Source of the DNA: Desulfobacula sp.
Lineage (GTDB): Bacteria > Desulfobacterota > Desulfobacteria > Desulfobacterales > Desulfobacteraceae
Length of the DNA: 64,000 nt
Reading direction: 5' to 3'
Assembly (NCBI RefSeq): GCF_030145145.1
Contig: NZ_JAQYWD010000012.1
Span: 62,001-126,000 of the forward strand
Below the pieces are notes generated by a model. The model ran no database searches. It saw only the letters and a list, made by a program, of their open reading frames with translations, and had not been told where the DNA came from. Positions 43,935-52,885 of the stretch are shown in pieces (the first letter of the stretch is position 1; each line of letters begins with the position of its first letter). Both the position numbers and the translations under genes were made by a program.

Positions 43935-46112
43935 TCAGTTATTGGCGTCTTGAAAGTTAACTTCATACAAATTGCCCTCCCAGGGGGAAAAGATATCTTC
44001 AAACACTTTCTTTCTTTGGAATTCTCTTTTGCTTCTCAAATTCTTTAAAAGAACCTCTTTGTTAAATGATAGTGTTATTTTTGTGGGCTCTCCGTTTATC
44101 TGCTCAAAATTGTCTGAAGGATTTTTAATAATCCCCAGATAAATCGTTTCTCCATTTTGCCAGAACAATGATTCCATCATCTTGGATCCATCTGCTGCCA
44201 AAACGCTTACCCGGGGCTTTAATCCAGCTGATTCCAAAATCGTTGATATCATCATCCGCCAATTTTCTCCAAACCCGGAGAATCTGTTTTGAGAACCCCA
44301 GTATTTTATGGGGCTGAGATTAAGATAATAGGTAGATCCCTTCTTGTAATTATTTTTGATGACAACATCCGGTCCATTGTTGTTTTTTCGCATCTGATTA
44401 TCTCGTTTTTTAGTACCCCGTTCAAAAATCACCATACGCTTATACTCGAAAGCCCCGTTGTAATAACTAAATCTTTCATTAAAAGGGGCTTTATATCTTT
44501 CTGCATTGATTTCAGTTATACCCTTTCCATTCAGGTATCCTGCCGTATCCTTCCGCTGAATACCAAACATATCATCCAATAAGCCAGTTTTCCGCCATCT
44601 GCCATGCCCATCAAATATGCCGCATACATAATCGGCAACAAGCACCCCGCCATTTTCTACAAATTGTCTGAAAACATCTGCTTCCTTTTGAGACAGGCAG
44701 ATGGTTTTTGGCAGAATTATAAGTTTAAACTGCTGGTTCAAATTGATTTTTGATTCTTTCACATCCAGATAATTGATAAAATCATATTGAAACCCCAAAT
44801 CCTCCAGTGTTTTGCACCAAACTTTTCGAAGAACGCCTGAAGACTGATTCTCGTTATCAATGGAACTCAGTCGCTTGGGCCAGGTTTTCCCATGGACAAG
44901 GGCATCCATGGCCCACCCCGCCTGAACACTCGGATGGGAGTAATAAATTCCAATGGGATCTGCGGAAAATAATGAATTCCTGTTTACAATGCTGTTGCTG
45001 ATTTCCCCCTGAACTGTTTTAAAAATCTTTTTAAGCGACTGAATATGATCCGACGGCTGTCTCTTCCCATCAATTGTCTCAAACCACCCTTCAGGCCAGG
45101 CAATCACCGCCTGAACCCCGTGAAGCAGATTATACCACAAAAACCAGGAATCTATTTTCACATTATTTGATGAAAAAAAAGTACGCATTTTGAGTCTTTT
45201 GGGATCACGCCAGAAAGATCGCAGGATCTCATTTGTCCCGTGGATATCATACGCTTCCATCCATTGCACGGCCCGGGTAAGCCTGCCATAGTCATATCCG
45301 CCCCAGGCTGACGGGGCCTGCCCACCCACAAACCCGACAGGTGTAACCGGATCTATCGTATTGGCATATTCAACAAGCTCAGACAGCACGGTTGAAAACT
45401 GAAAATCCATAAACTGCCGAAAATCCATCCAGGGCGAAAGATTCCAGCCTGAAAAACGCTTATTTGATAAATTTTTACGAACCTGCTCAAACCCCTGCGG
45501 GAAAACCCCTGAAAAAGATTTAAAATCCGTATCCCATTGTCTATTTAACGCCTCTATCGTTATATATTCTTCCTTGAGCCATTTTCTGAACCATTCCAAA
45601 GAAACAGATGACACATCAACATCTGACGGATTTACAAATGTGCCCAATGAAATTTCATCATCCAGGGCATAGGCAATGACGTTGCCGTTTTTTAAATCTG
45701 ATATATTCTTAAGGATGTGTGCCTTTATTTGTTTAATAACCTTTGGATCACCGAGAGAAAATGGCCGCTCCAGAAGGCTGTTCTTGCCAGTAATCCTATC
45801 TTTGTGGTTGTTCTTAAGGTATAGATATCCTTTATCTGCCACGTGGCCGGCATAATAGGGAAAATCTTTTTCAATTGACAGACGAATTCGCTGATGCTGG
45901 CCTGCTCCCCTGTCAATCTGGAACCCAGAAAGCCCCAGATCCCTGTATACGTCATAATCTGTTAAAACATCTGTTTGATAAGGCCAGATAAAAATTTTAA
46001 AACCCGGCGAATCAGTAACCGCATGGGATGTGCTGTTCAATGACCAGAAAATTAAAACAAGCAGAAGACAAAAATTCTTTCGTTTATTTTCTAATATATT
46101 CAAACGCACCAA
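43935..46112 (-). CDS. Secreted GH42-like (beta-galactosidase type) hydrolase
   Basis: The 725-aa product has an N-terminal signal peptide (about residues 12-31, ending SHA) and a TIM-barrel (residues 40-390) with the acid/base Glu candidate in YALDDEISLG. A second-domain stretch, VLVADYVCGIFDGHG, resembles the trimerisation domain of GH42. It overlaps the beta-helix gene upstream by 29 bases, so the two are cotranscribed. Start uncertain (TTG 46112 or GTG 46109). It probably acts on a periplasmic or extracellular polysaccharide, perhaps the one made by this locus. Confidence 0.72.
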   Translation of the reverse strand: MVRLNILENKRKNFCLLLVLIFWSLNSTSHAVTDSPGFKIFIWPYQTDVLTDYDVYRDLGLSGFQIDRGAGQHQRIRLSIEKDFPYYAGHVADKGYLYLKNNHKDRITGKNSLLERPFSLGDPKVIKQIKAHILKNISDLKNGNVIAYALDDEISLGTFVNPSDVDVSSVSLEWFRKWLKEEYITIEALNRQWDTDFKSFSGVFPQGFEQVRKNLSNKRFSGWNLSPWMDFRQFMDFQFSTVLSELVEYANTIDPVTPVGFVGGQAPSAWGGYDYGRLTRAVQWMEAYDIHGTNEILRSFWRDPKRLKMRTFFSSNNVKIDSWFLWYNLLHGVQAVIAWPEGWFETIDGKRQPSDHIQSLKKIFKTVQGEISNSIVNRNSLFSADPIGIYYSHPSVQAGWAMDALVHGKTWPKRLSSIDNENQSSGVLRKVWCKTLEDLGFQYDFINYLDVKESKINLNQQFKLIILPKTICLSQKEADVFRQFVENGGVLVADYVCGIFDGHGRWRKTGLLDDMFGIQRKDTAGYLNGKGITEINAERYKAPFNERFSYYNGAFEYKRMVIFERGTKKRDNQMRKNNNGPDVVIKNNYKKGSTYYLNLSPIKYWGSQNRFSGFGENWRMMISTILESAGLKPRVSVLAADGSKMMESLFWQNGETIYLGIIKNPSDNFEQINGEPTKITLSFNKEVLLKNLRSKREFQRKKVFEDIFSPWEGNLYEVNFQDANN

Positions 46113-47439
46113 TATCTATTGCACCGTCATTAGGTCGCAAAACTGCCTTGGCGAGAGGTGAAGGAACAAATTTTACCTTTGCAGGCAGCTTTCTTACACC
46201 CGTATTAATCAGCAAAGAACCTCTTGCGGGTTGAAAAGCAAAATCAGTATTTCTTGAAAATTGTTCAAAACCGCCAAAATAACTTTGTAAAAAATCTTTG
46301 GTTTCTGCGCCATACGAAAACAAATTTTTAATGCCGATGACCTGTCCACTGCCAAACCATATTTTTTTTCTGCCGAGCATGACATTATTTTTAAGAATAG
46401 CTTTACAATCAGGCTGATTTACAAATAGAAATCCCTCATCTGTATTTATCTTCGAAATGACCGTATTATTAAAAAAATAAAGTTTGCCTGAGCGGCTTCC
46501 CCCTATATCGCCTCCAAAAAGAATCATTTTTGGATTTCTGATGCTTTCCCCATGGGTAATAAAATTGCCGTATACAAATGCATCTTGGACTCTATATTTA
46601 TGGCTTTCAACCAAATCAATCTGACGGCTCATACCGCCGGCAATCCAGTTGTACCGGATAACCGTAACATTGCTCCTGTCCTTTATATTGTTTCCATCTG
46701 AAACAAGCTCTCCAAACTGATTAAACTCAATCATTGTTTTGCGTGCCTGAATATAAACATTATGTCCCCAGGCCTCCCGGGTGAAATCTCCATTATTATA
46801 AATGCGGCTGTATCCCAAGTAAAACCGATCCGTATTGGGATAGGTATTGGTTAAGATCCCCATACCGCAGGAATGAATAATGCAGTTTTTTATTTTCAGA
46901 TATTTGCCTTTCCATAAAAATATACCGGCAGCATTTTTTGTGTAACGCTGAGTTAAATTATTCAGATGATAACTGCTTTTATTGTTGGCATTTTTTAATT
47001 CAAAATTTTCGATAATGATATAATTTGAAGGGTTGCAGTCGCCTATAACAATCAAGCCTCTGCTGTAATGACTATATTCACACAGTTTTTGAAAATGCAC
47101 GGCCCCGGAACCATCAATGACAGGTAAATCCCCGTTTTTATCCGGGATACCCCGAATCGTTATTGGTTTTCTTCGAGTGCCTGAACAGTTAAGGACAAGC
47201 TTTTCCTTATAAGGTTTATTTTTTCTGTAAATATTGACAAAGTCTCCAGGGCGTAACCTATCCCAGTCAAACTCTCTAAGATGGGAATATGGCTTGTCAT
47301 CACCAAATTCATAGGTCGCAGCAAACCCGGAAGGTATAAACAGAAGCCAAATTACAAAAATATAACTGAGCCATATTTTCCTATTGTTATTTAAAAGACG
47401 CAACGTTTGATACCACATATCGGTATTTACCGGATGCAT
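46084..47439 (-). CDS. Secreted right-handed beta-helix protein
   Basis: The 451-aa protein has a hydrophobic N-terminal segment (about residues 18-41) and a Cys/Asn-rich region of repeated short strands typical of right-handed beta-helix polysaccharide lyases and epimerases (for example NYIIIENFELKNANN, LKIKNCIIHSCGMGI). It may bind or cut polysaccharide. The start is the first ATG, just after AAGGG. The GH42-like gene overlaps its end. The 163-bp gap upstream (47440-47602) contains nothing recognised. Confidence 0.72.
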   Translation of the reverse strand: MHPVNTDMWYQTLRLLNNNRKIWLSYIFVIWLLFIPSGFAATYEFGDDKPYSHLREFDWDRLRPGDFVNIYRKNKPYKEKLVLNCSGTRRKPITIRGIPDKNGDLPVIDGSGAVHFQKLCEYSHYSRGLIVIGDCNPSNYIIIENFELKNANNKSSYHLNNLTQRYTKNAAGIFLWKGKYLKIKNCIIHSCGMGILTNTYPNTDRFYLGYSRIYNNGDFTREAWGHNVYIQARKTMIEFNQFGELVSDGNNIKDRSNVTVIRYNWIAGGMSRQIDLVESHKYRVQDAFVYGNFITHGESIRNPKMILFGGDIGGSRSGKLYFFNNTVISKINTDEGFLFVNQPDCKAILKNNVMLGRKKIWFGSGQVIGIKNLFSYGAETKDFLQSYFGGFEQFSRNTDFAFQPARGSLLINTGVRKLPAKVKFVPSPLAKAVLRPNDGAIDIGAFEYIRK

Positions 47440-47602
47440 CCCTTGGAATCGAATCGGTCATTGAAACTGTGACATTTATACTTTCAATCATTTTTTTTAA
47501 AAGCCTTTTACAATATGTTCAATTTTTCATATATTTTGAAACCATTTATCAACAGCTCATTCGTCCGTGGAATTTCAAAATCTTTTTCCCTTTTACAAAT
47601 TT

Positions 47603-49441
47603 TTATATTTTAAACGTATCCCGATTAACCGAGTTTGAATAAAATATAGATACAAAAGAAATAAAATAAAAAAGGAATAAAATCCGGGGGGAATCGAAAA
47701 GACTACCGACAAATCCAACAACGAAAAACCCACAAAAAGATGAAAACAATATCAATGAAAGCATATCTTTTTTTAAAATACCCTGAATCAGATGAATCAT
47801 AACAAACAAAACAAATACAGTGAACACAATTAAACCTACGATTCCCAGTTCAAAAAACTGACTAATCCATATATTTTTTATGTGCCAGGGCAAATGATTG
47901 TCAGTGCTGAAAAACCAGAAATCATTACCATGAGTAAAATCGCCATTTCTTATGATATTTTTTCCATCATTATCTGTTAGCCTGACATTATCAACGTCAA
48001 TTGGCACCGCTCCATGGCCATTATATAACGCGAATTCAATTGGTCTTTTTTGATATATTCGTCCCTGCCCCATTTCAAACTCAGGATAAGAAATTCTATA
48101 ACTGCCCCAATTGTCTCCTTCATTAACAATGCCAATTGTTTTCCAATTGCATTTAAATGAATGCAAAATGGATTTCTCACAAATCGGAAAAGTTAATCTG
48201 GCTTTTTTATTCTTGGACCTCGCATCAAACGTTAATATATATTCCATATTAGGTTCGATGGAAATCCTTTGACCAAAATACAAAGAATCGCCTGGAAATA
48301 ATCTTAAAAATTCATTTTCATCCTGGCTTACAAATTGATAAAATCCTGGTTTTTTATTGTCGGGATTTTCGAAATATGCTTTAGGATAAGTACCAGGCCC
48401 CATTCCCCAAAAAACTGTCCGTGCATTTGTATCCATTTTCTTTATGGCTTCCTTCCAGTGAAGACTTCTGGTATCAATACTTTTGGATAATTGGGCAAAC
48501 CGTGCTTTAATATAGCCACCCTTAAGGACCGGTATCATAATGGATACCGTTATCAACATAATGATACTGCCATAAATAGCAGCTTTCCATTTTTTTCTAT
48601 AAAATACAGCTATTCCTGTTGTCAAAGGTATCATTGATATCAGAAATGAAGCATAACAGATTCTGGAAAATGTTACTAACAAGGTATATAATCCAGCTCC
48701 AAATAATCCCAAGCCGATCAGTTTCGAAACAGGTCTTCTCCAGAAAAAAAAACATGAAAAAACAATAGGTAAAATCATTGATAAATAACCATCTATAAAT
48801 GCACCGCCTGTATTCATTTCAAAAAAAGTTGATGTGATGCGATAATCATTTGTAAAATTCAATAGCCCAGAAAAAAGTTGCCGTTCCCACAGCGCAAAAA
48901 AAACGACTCCTGAAAATCCCGTCAGCAAACCAGGAATTAGATATTTTTTTATATTTAAAGTATCTTTAATACCATACCGGATTATCGGTAACATCATTAA
49001 TGCTTCAATATATCCTTTTACAAATTTAAAACTAACATATCGGCTGTAATAATTAGTAAAACTATTCATCTCCAAAGATTCTAATGGAAAAATCCCCTTT
49101 ATTGTGCTCATGATATAACAAATAGATAGAAAAGAAATACAGAGTTTTGAACCTTTTGGAAAAGGTAAGCATTCAGAAATTTTTGGGTTCCTCAGATTCA
49201 ATACCAAAACTGTCGATAAAACAATGATATCAAATTCATTAAAAAATTGAAGTCCTGTAACAGGTGAAAAATCCAGTATGGGTAAAAAAGCAGGCACAGC
49301 AAACATCCATATAAATGGAAAGAGCCATAAAAGCAAACCATATGTAAATAATACAAAAAAAAATAATAATCCATTAAATGGATAGTAAACGCAGACAACC
49401 ACAATAATGGCTGCAATGAACATTGAAAAAAGTTTATTCAT
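47603..49441 (-). CDS. O-antigen ligase/polymerase-like protein with embedded jelly-roll domain
   Basis: The 612-aa membrane protein has about 10-12 transmembrane helices. The large periplasmic loop (about residues 370-540) contains a beta-rich, carbohydrate-binding-like stretch (RISIEPNMEYILTFDARS, VPIDVDNVRLTD) between the helices before and after it. In O-antigen ligases this loop is short. The ATG at 49441 overlaps the preceding stop codon (ATGAATAA), a standard coupled start; upstream in-frame starts lack support. It probably polymerises or attaches the polysaccharide. Confidence 0.77.
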   Translation of the reverse strand: MNKLFSMFIAAIIVVVCVYYPFNGLLFFFVLFTYGLLLWLFPFIWMFAVPAFLPILDFSPVTGLQFFNEFDIIVLSTVLVLNLRNPKISECLPFPKGSKLCISFLSICYIMSTIKGIFPLESLEMNSFTNYYSRYVSFKFVKGYIEALMMLPIIRYGIKDTLNIKKYLIPGLLTGFSGVVFFALWERQLFSGLLNFTNDYRITSTFFEMNTGGAFIDGYLSMILPIVFSCFFFWRRPVSKLIGLGLFGAGLYTLLVTFSRICYASFLISMIPLTTGIAVFYRKKWKAAIYGSIIMLITVSIMIPVLKGGYIKARFAQLSKSIDTRSLHWKEAIKKMDTNARTVFWGMGPGTYPKAYFENPDNKKPGFYQFVSQDENEFLRLFPGDSLYFGQRISIEPNMEYILTFDARSKNKKARLTFPICEKSILHSFKCNWKTIGIVNEGDNWGSYRISYPEFEMGQGRIYQKRPIEFALYNGHGAVPIDVDNVRLTDNDGKNIIRNGDFTHGNDFWFFSTDNHLPWHIKNIWISQFFELGIVGLIVFTVFVLFVMIHLIQGILKKDMLSLILFSSFCGFFVVGFVGSLFDSPRILFLFYFISFVSIFYSNSVNRDTFKI

Positions 49442-50780
49442 TAAATACGTCATACAATACAGAAAAAAGCCTATCAGACAATTTAAATACAATGAATGCG
49501 GAGACTGCAGCAATCAATACATTCGTAAAATCCGGGTGGAGTCCTTTTTGGAAGAGCTTTCCTGTTTCAGTGAACAAAGATAGAACCATTGAAATGAAAA
49601 CAGACACAACAATATACCGTTTTTTATACCCGTTGTTTGAAAAATAGACGAGCCAGCACGAAAAGCCAACGGGTATATATATGCCAAAATTTAACAATAA
49701 ACTGAGCACCGCTCTTGTCTCTGTGGAAAAATAATGAAAATAAAATGGCAGCAGCATATGAAAATCAAAAGTTGAAAAACTTTCATGGATAGTCAGCCAA
49801 CCGTTTTTTGACCAACCGCTTAATTTTAAGATAAGCACAAAATATATTGGAAAAATCATTAAAATCAAATATCGCACATAAGGCCTGAACCATTCCCAAT
49901 AATTCAAAAAGCTACTTTTAACTATAGCCAAACCTATAAAAGCACCTGAAATCCTAACTAAAACTGAAAACCCCTGTGATACACCAGAAGCCGTAAAAAA
50001 TTGCAGCAACTCGATTAGAAATCCTATAGAAAAAGAAGCCAAAATAGTTAAAAACAATACTATTTTAACATTGGTGTGTCGGAATTTTAATCCGATCAAT
50101 CCACCGATGGGAGTAAAGATAGCTGCCTCAACCATTGTTTTTATGATGAAAACAGTACTGACATTGACATTCAATAAAAAGGACTGCATTTTCCAAGCCT
50201 CATATTTCCATTTCATTTCTTGAGCAGAAACAAGAAAATCAAATGGGAAAAGAGTGATCCCTAAAAGAGAAACAACGTATAAGAAAAAGAAGGCATTTAA
50301 TGCCACTTCTGCCCGGGAATTACTTTTTGCAGAAAACCAGAGATTGATAATCTTTGGTCCTGAAAAAAACCATAAAAGAATCCCAAATAAAGATCCAAGT
50401 GTTTCTGCAATCAAATCATTTAGAGAGACTGTCCTTGGAGAAATAAATATTTGAAAAAATTCAACCGATGTGGCCGTTAGGATACAAAAAAGAAAAACCG
50501 TGAAGAAAGCTAAGCCCTTTTTATAAAAAGAATTTGCTTTTTTTGAGATCCACCCAAGTAAAAAGAACCCAAGAGGGGTATAGAGAAGGATATTAGCGAC
50601 CCAGTCCGATCTTGATGTAATTTCTAAATCAAGGAAAGGAATATGTTTGAACTGGTATAAGGCATCAATTAAAGATATTGATCGGATACGGAATGGAATA
50701 AAACTGCCATATATGATAAATAGCAGCCATATTAAAGGAATAGAAAATTTGAATTTTGACTCATTGTTCGAAAAAATCAT
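49434..50780 (-). CDS. VanZ-like protein with two VanZ domains
   Basis: The 448-aa protein has about ten hydrophobic segments. Two parts (about residues 10-140 and 190-320) look like repeats of the VanZ-like domain: WVANILLYTPLGFFLL and EAAIFTPIGGLIGLKF. VanZ proteins are multi-pass membrane proteins of uncertain role, and VanZ-like domains are sometimes fused to exosortases. Its stop overlaps the start of the ligase-like gene, and a gene for a formyltransferase lies five bases upstream. Confidence 0.77.
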   Translation of the reverse strand: MIFSNNESKFKFSIPLIWLLFIIYGSFIPFRIRSISLIDALYQFKHIPFLDLEITSRSDWVANILLYTPLGFFLLGWISKKANSFYKKGLAFFTVFLFCILTATSVEFFQIFISPRTVSLNDLIAETLGSLFGILLWFFSGPKIINLWFSAKSNSRAEVALNAFFFLYVVSLLGITLFPFDFLVSAQEMKWKYEAWKMQSFLLNVNVSTVFIIKTMVEAAIFTPIGGLIGLKFRHTNVKIVLFLTILASFSIGFLIELLQFFTASGVSQGFSVLVRISGAFIGLAIVKSSFLNYWEWFRPYVRYLILMIFPIYFVLILKLSGWSKNGWLTIHESFSTFDFHMLLPFYFHYFSTETRAVLSLLLNFGIYIPVGFSCWLVYFSNNGYKKRYIVVSVFISMVLSLFTETGKLFQKGLHPDFTNVLIAAVSAFIVFKLSDRLFSVLYDVFNE

Positions 50781-50784
50781 TGTT

Positions 50785-51600
50785 TTATTTCAAACGGTTG
50801 AACCACTTGACTCTTAAAGGCAAATCAAGCCCTTTTAACACCCCTTGTCTCATGAATTCGTCCAGTTCTTTTTCGTGGACAAATTCCCTATCTTTCACCT
50901 GGTAAAGACGTCCTTTGTTAGACTGAACTTCTCCAAACCTTTCGCCTTTTTCAAGACGGTCAAAAAGTTCAGCATAAACCTCTGCACTCTCCCATATGGC
51001 CCGCCAGAAAAGGGTCAGTTCATCATCTTCTTCTTTAACTTCCGGACAGACATGGGCAATGAGATTGCCTGTGTCAATACCTGGGTCGATGAAATGGAGC
51101 GTACATCCAACCTGGTCAGGCTCTCTGTTATAAAGTGCCCAGAAAGTACAGTCCGCCCCCCGATAAAAGGGTGACAAACCACCATGGAGATTAACAATCC
51201 CGAGCCGCCCTCTATTGAGGAGTTCTCCCTTGATCAGGGACGTACCGAACACGGCTATCACATCCGGTTGCAGGCGATCTGCAATTTCGAGTACATCAGA
51301 GTGATTGATATGGGGTACATTTATGAGAAGGTCCGGCCTGTCAAGTTCCGGTTTATGGTTTCCGAAAAAAAATCTGGCTTCCTTTCCCCCTGCATATCTT
51401 TTTCTGTCCCGGATCCATCTCCAAACCTTGTTTTTTAAAAGCGGAGGATTTTTTAACAGCTTTTGTAATTTCTTTCCCCTCTGTTCTCCTCCTGCCTCCT
51501 GAATGATGGCAAGTGGTTTCGCGGCCTTACACAGCCGGTTCGCCACATGGATATGCCTTGGAGAGCTTCCACACAAAATTATCATTGATAGGTTGGACAT
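50785..51600 (-). CDS. Formyltransferase family protein (Fmt/ArnA-like)
   Basis: The 271-aa protein has the formyltransferase catalytic site: IVNLHGGLSPFYRGA and FIDPGIDTGNL, giving the Asn-His-Asp triad. It lacks the second domain of full Fmt (about 315 aa), so it is not the initiator tRNA enzyme. Related enzymes formylate sugar amines in surface polysaccharides, so I infer it formylates an amino sugar here. It starts with ATG 51600 and is adjacent to the VanZ-like gene. Confidence 0.8.
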   Translation of the reverse strand: MSNLSMIILCGSSPRHIHVANRLCKAAKPLAIIQEAGGEQRGKKLQKLLKNPPLLKNKVWRWIRDRKRYAGGKEARFFFGNHKPELDRPDLLINVPHINHSDVLEIADRLQPDVIAVFGTSLIKGELLNRGRLGIVNLHGGLSPFYRGADCTFWALYNREPDQVGCTLHFIDPGIDTGNLIAHVCPEVKEEDDELTLFWRAIWESAEVYAELFDRLEKGERFGEVQSNKGRLYQVKDREFVHEKELDEFMRQGVLKGLDLPLRVKWFNRLK

Positions 51601-51681
51601 CTTTATTCTCCATCTTTTTTTCGTACAAGATAATTAACTTGAGTGGTTCAATATCTGATCAAATTCAATTCAACCACTTGT

Positions 51682-52863
51682 TTATGGAATAATTGCATCG
51701 GACATATCCATTATCAGAAGGTCAGCAAAAAATTTAGCCGCCCAGTTGGGATACTCAAATCTTGAGTAGTCACCCCAGAAAGGCACAGAACCTGCAACAC
51801 CACCATCTTCAGGCTTCCCGGAACCATCAATCCTATGATTCTTTTTCAGATAGACGATGGCCCGCTTGATTTGCTGTGAGAATTCATTGCTACCCGATAC
51901 CTGATCAAGCCGGGTCCATATAATTCCGACCTGTGCCAAGCCGGTCAGGCAACAGTAATTATCATTAGAATGCCAGTTTTCATCAAAAGTACCGTTCAAC
52001 CGTCCGTCGTCATGGAGAACACCGGCCAGGGCATGAGCCCCCTTTCTTGATGCGTCCAAATACTGTTCATCTTCCAGCAGGATGCCGCTTTCCAGCACCC
52101 CCCTTATTGCATAGGCAATGGTATGGGTAAATGGATTGCGTCCTTTTTCAAAAGCATTATTCCTGAACCATCCGTTTTCCCCCTGTTGAGCCAGAGCCCA
52201 TTCAAGATTTTTTACAGCAGCACGAACAAAAAAAGATTCATTCGCAATCAGACCGGTCCTCAGCAGAGCCCAGGCAGCCCGCGTGTTATAAGTGTGAGGA
52301 ATATTGTTGTGCACGCTGCTTCTCCAGCATCCATCGCTATCCTGTTTCCCAATCATCCATCTGCCTGCATCCAACGCAGCCTCAAGACATTCATTTCTGC
52401 CAAACTTAAGGTACCCTGCAACCATGCCATGCATGATCTGACCGGTATTAAAAATCACAGGCCTGCTGCCAGGCTCTCCAAAATGCCCGGGGAAGGATCC
52501 ATCATTATTTTGAATGGACATCTCCCAGTTCAGGATACGTTGTGCACGATCTAAAAATTCCGGTCGATTCAATAATTCCGCGGCAGCAACAAATGTTTCC
52601 ACAATATATCCGCTGGTCTCAGGATATCCCGGAAGCCAGCCATCCTCAAGACTCCACCCGGCAGAAACGCCACCCGTGTCCTTTTGTTCATTCCGCTTGT
52701 CCTGGGCACGGCACAACCAGTCAATTACTGCATTGAGATGGATTCCATTATCATATTCCGGTTGTCTGGAGGTACCTGCCAGGCTTGAAGCAATCAATTT
52801 AAAATGATAGGGTAACCAGGGTCTATACCGAAAAAATAAATTGAGAATATCCGAAACTTTCAT
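51682..52863 (-). CDS. Alpha/alpha-toroid protein, probable sugar-modifying enzyme
   Basis: The 393-aa soluble protein has six or more repeated helical units with Gly-Trp/Asp-Gly motifs (GWSLEDGWLPGYPETSG, QNNDGSFPGHFGEPGS, QDSDGCWRSSVH). This is the alpha/alpha-barrel style of glucuronyl epimerases, lyases and cyclases. The active site cannot be placed, so the reaction is unknown. It lies in the polysaccharide cluster between PaaK-like and formyltransferase genes. The gap at 51601-51681 contains nothing clear. Confidence 0.66.
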   Translation of the reverse strand: MKVSDILNLFFRYRPWLPYHFKLIASSLAGTSRQPEYDNGIHLNAVIDWLCRAQDKRNEQKDTGGVSAGWSLEDGWLPGYPETSGYIVETFVAAAELLNRPEFLDRAQRILNWEMSIQNNDGSFPGHFGEPGSRPVIFNTGQIMHGMVAGYLKFGRNECLEAALDAGRWMIGKQDSDGCWRSSVHNNIPHTYNTRAAWALLRTGLIANESFFVRAAVKNLEWALAQQGENGWFRNNAFEKGRNPFTHTIAYAIRGVLESGILLEDEQYLDASRKGAHALAGVLHDDGRLNGTFDENWHSNDNYCCLTGLAQVGIIWTRLDQVSGSNEFSQQIKRAIVYLKKNHRIDGSGKPEDGGVAGSVPFWGDYSRFEYPNWAAKFFADLLIMDMSDAIIP

Positions 52864-52885
52864 TAAATATAATCTCTCCTGCTCA

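Noticed and set aside
49434-50780. VanZ-like protein considered as an exosortase
   Set aside because: No exosortase Cys/Arg/His signature was seen; the repeats fit VanZ better. The exosortase must be outside the window.
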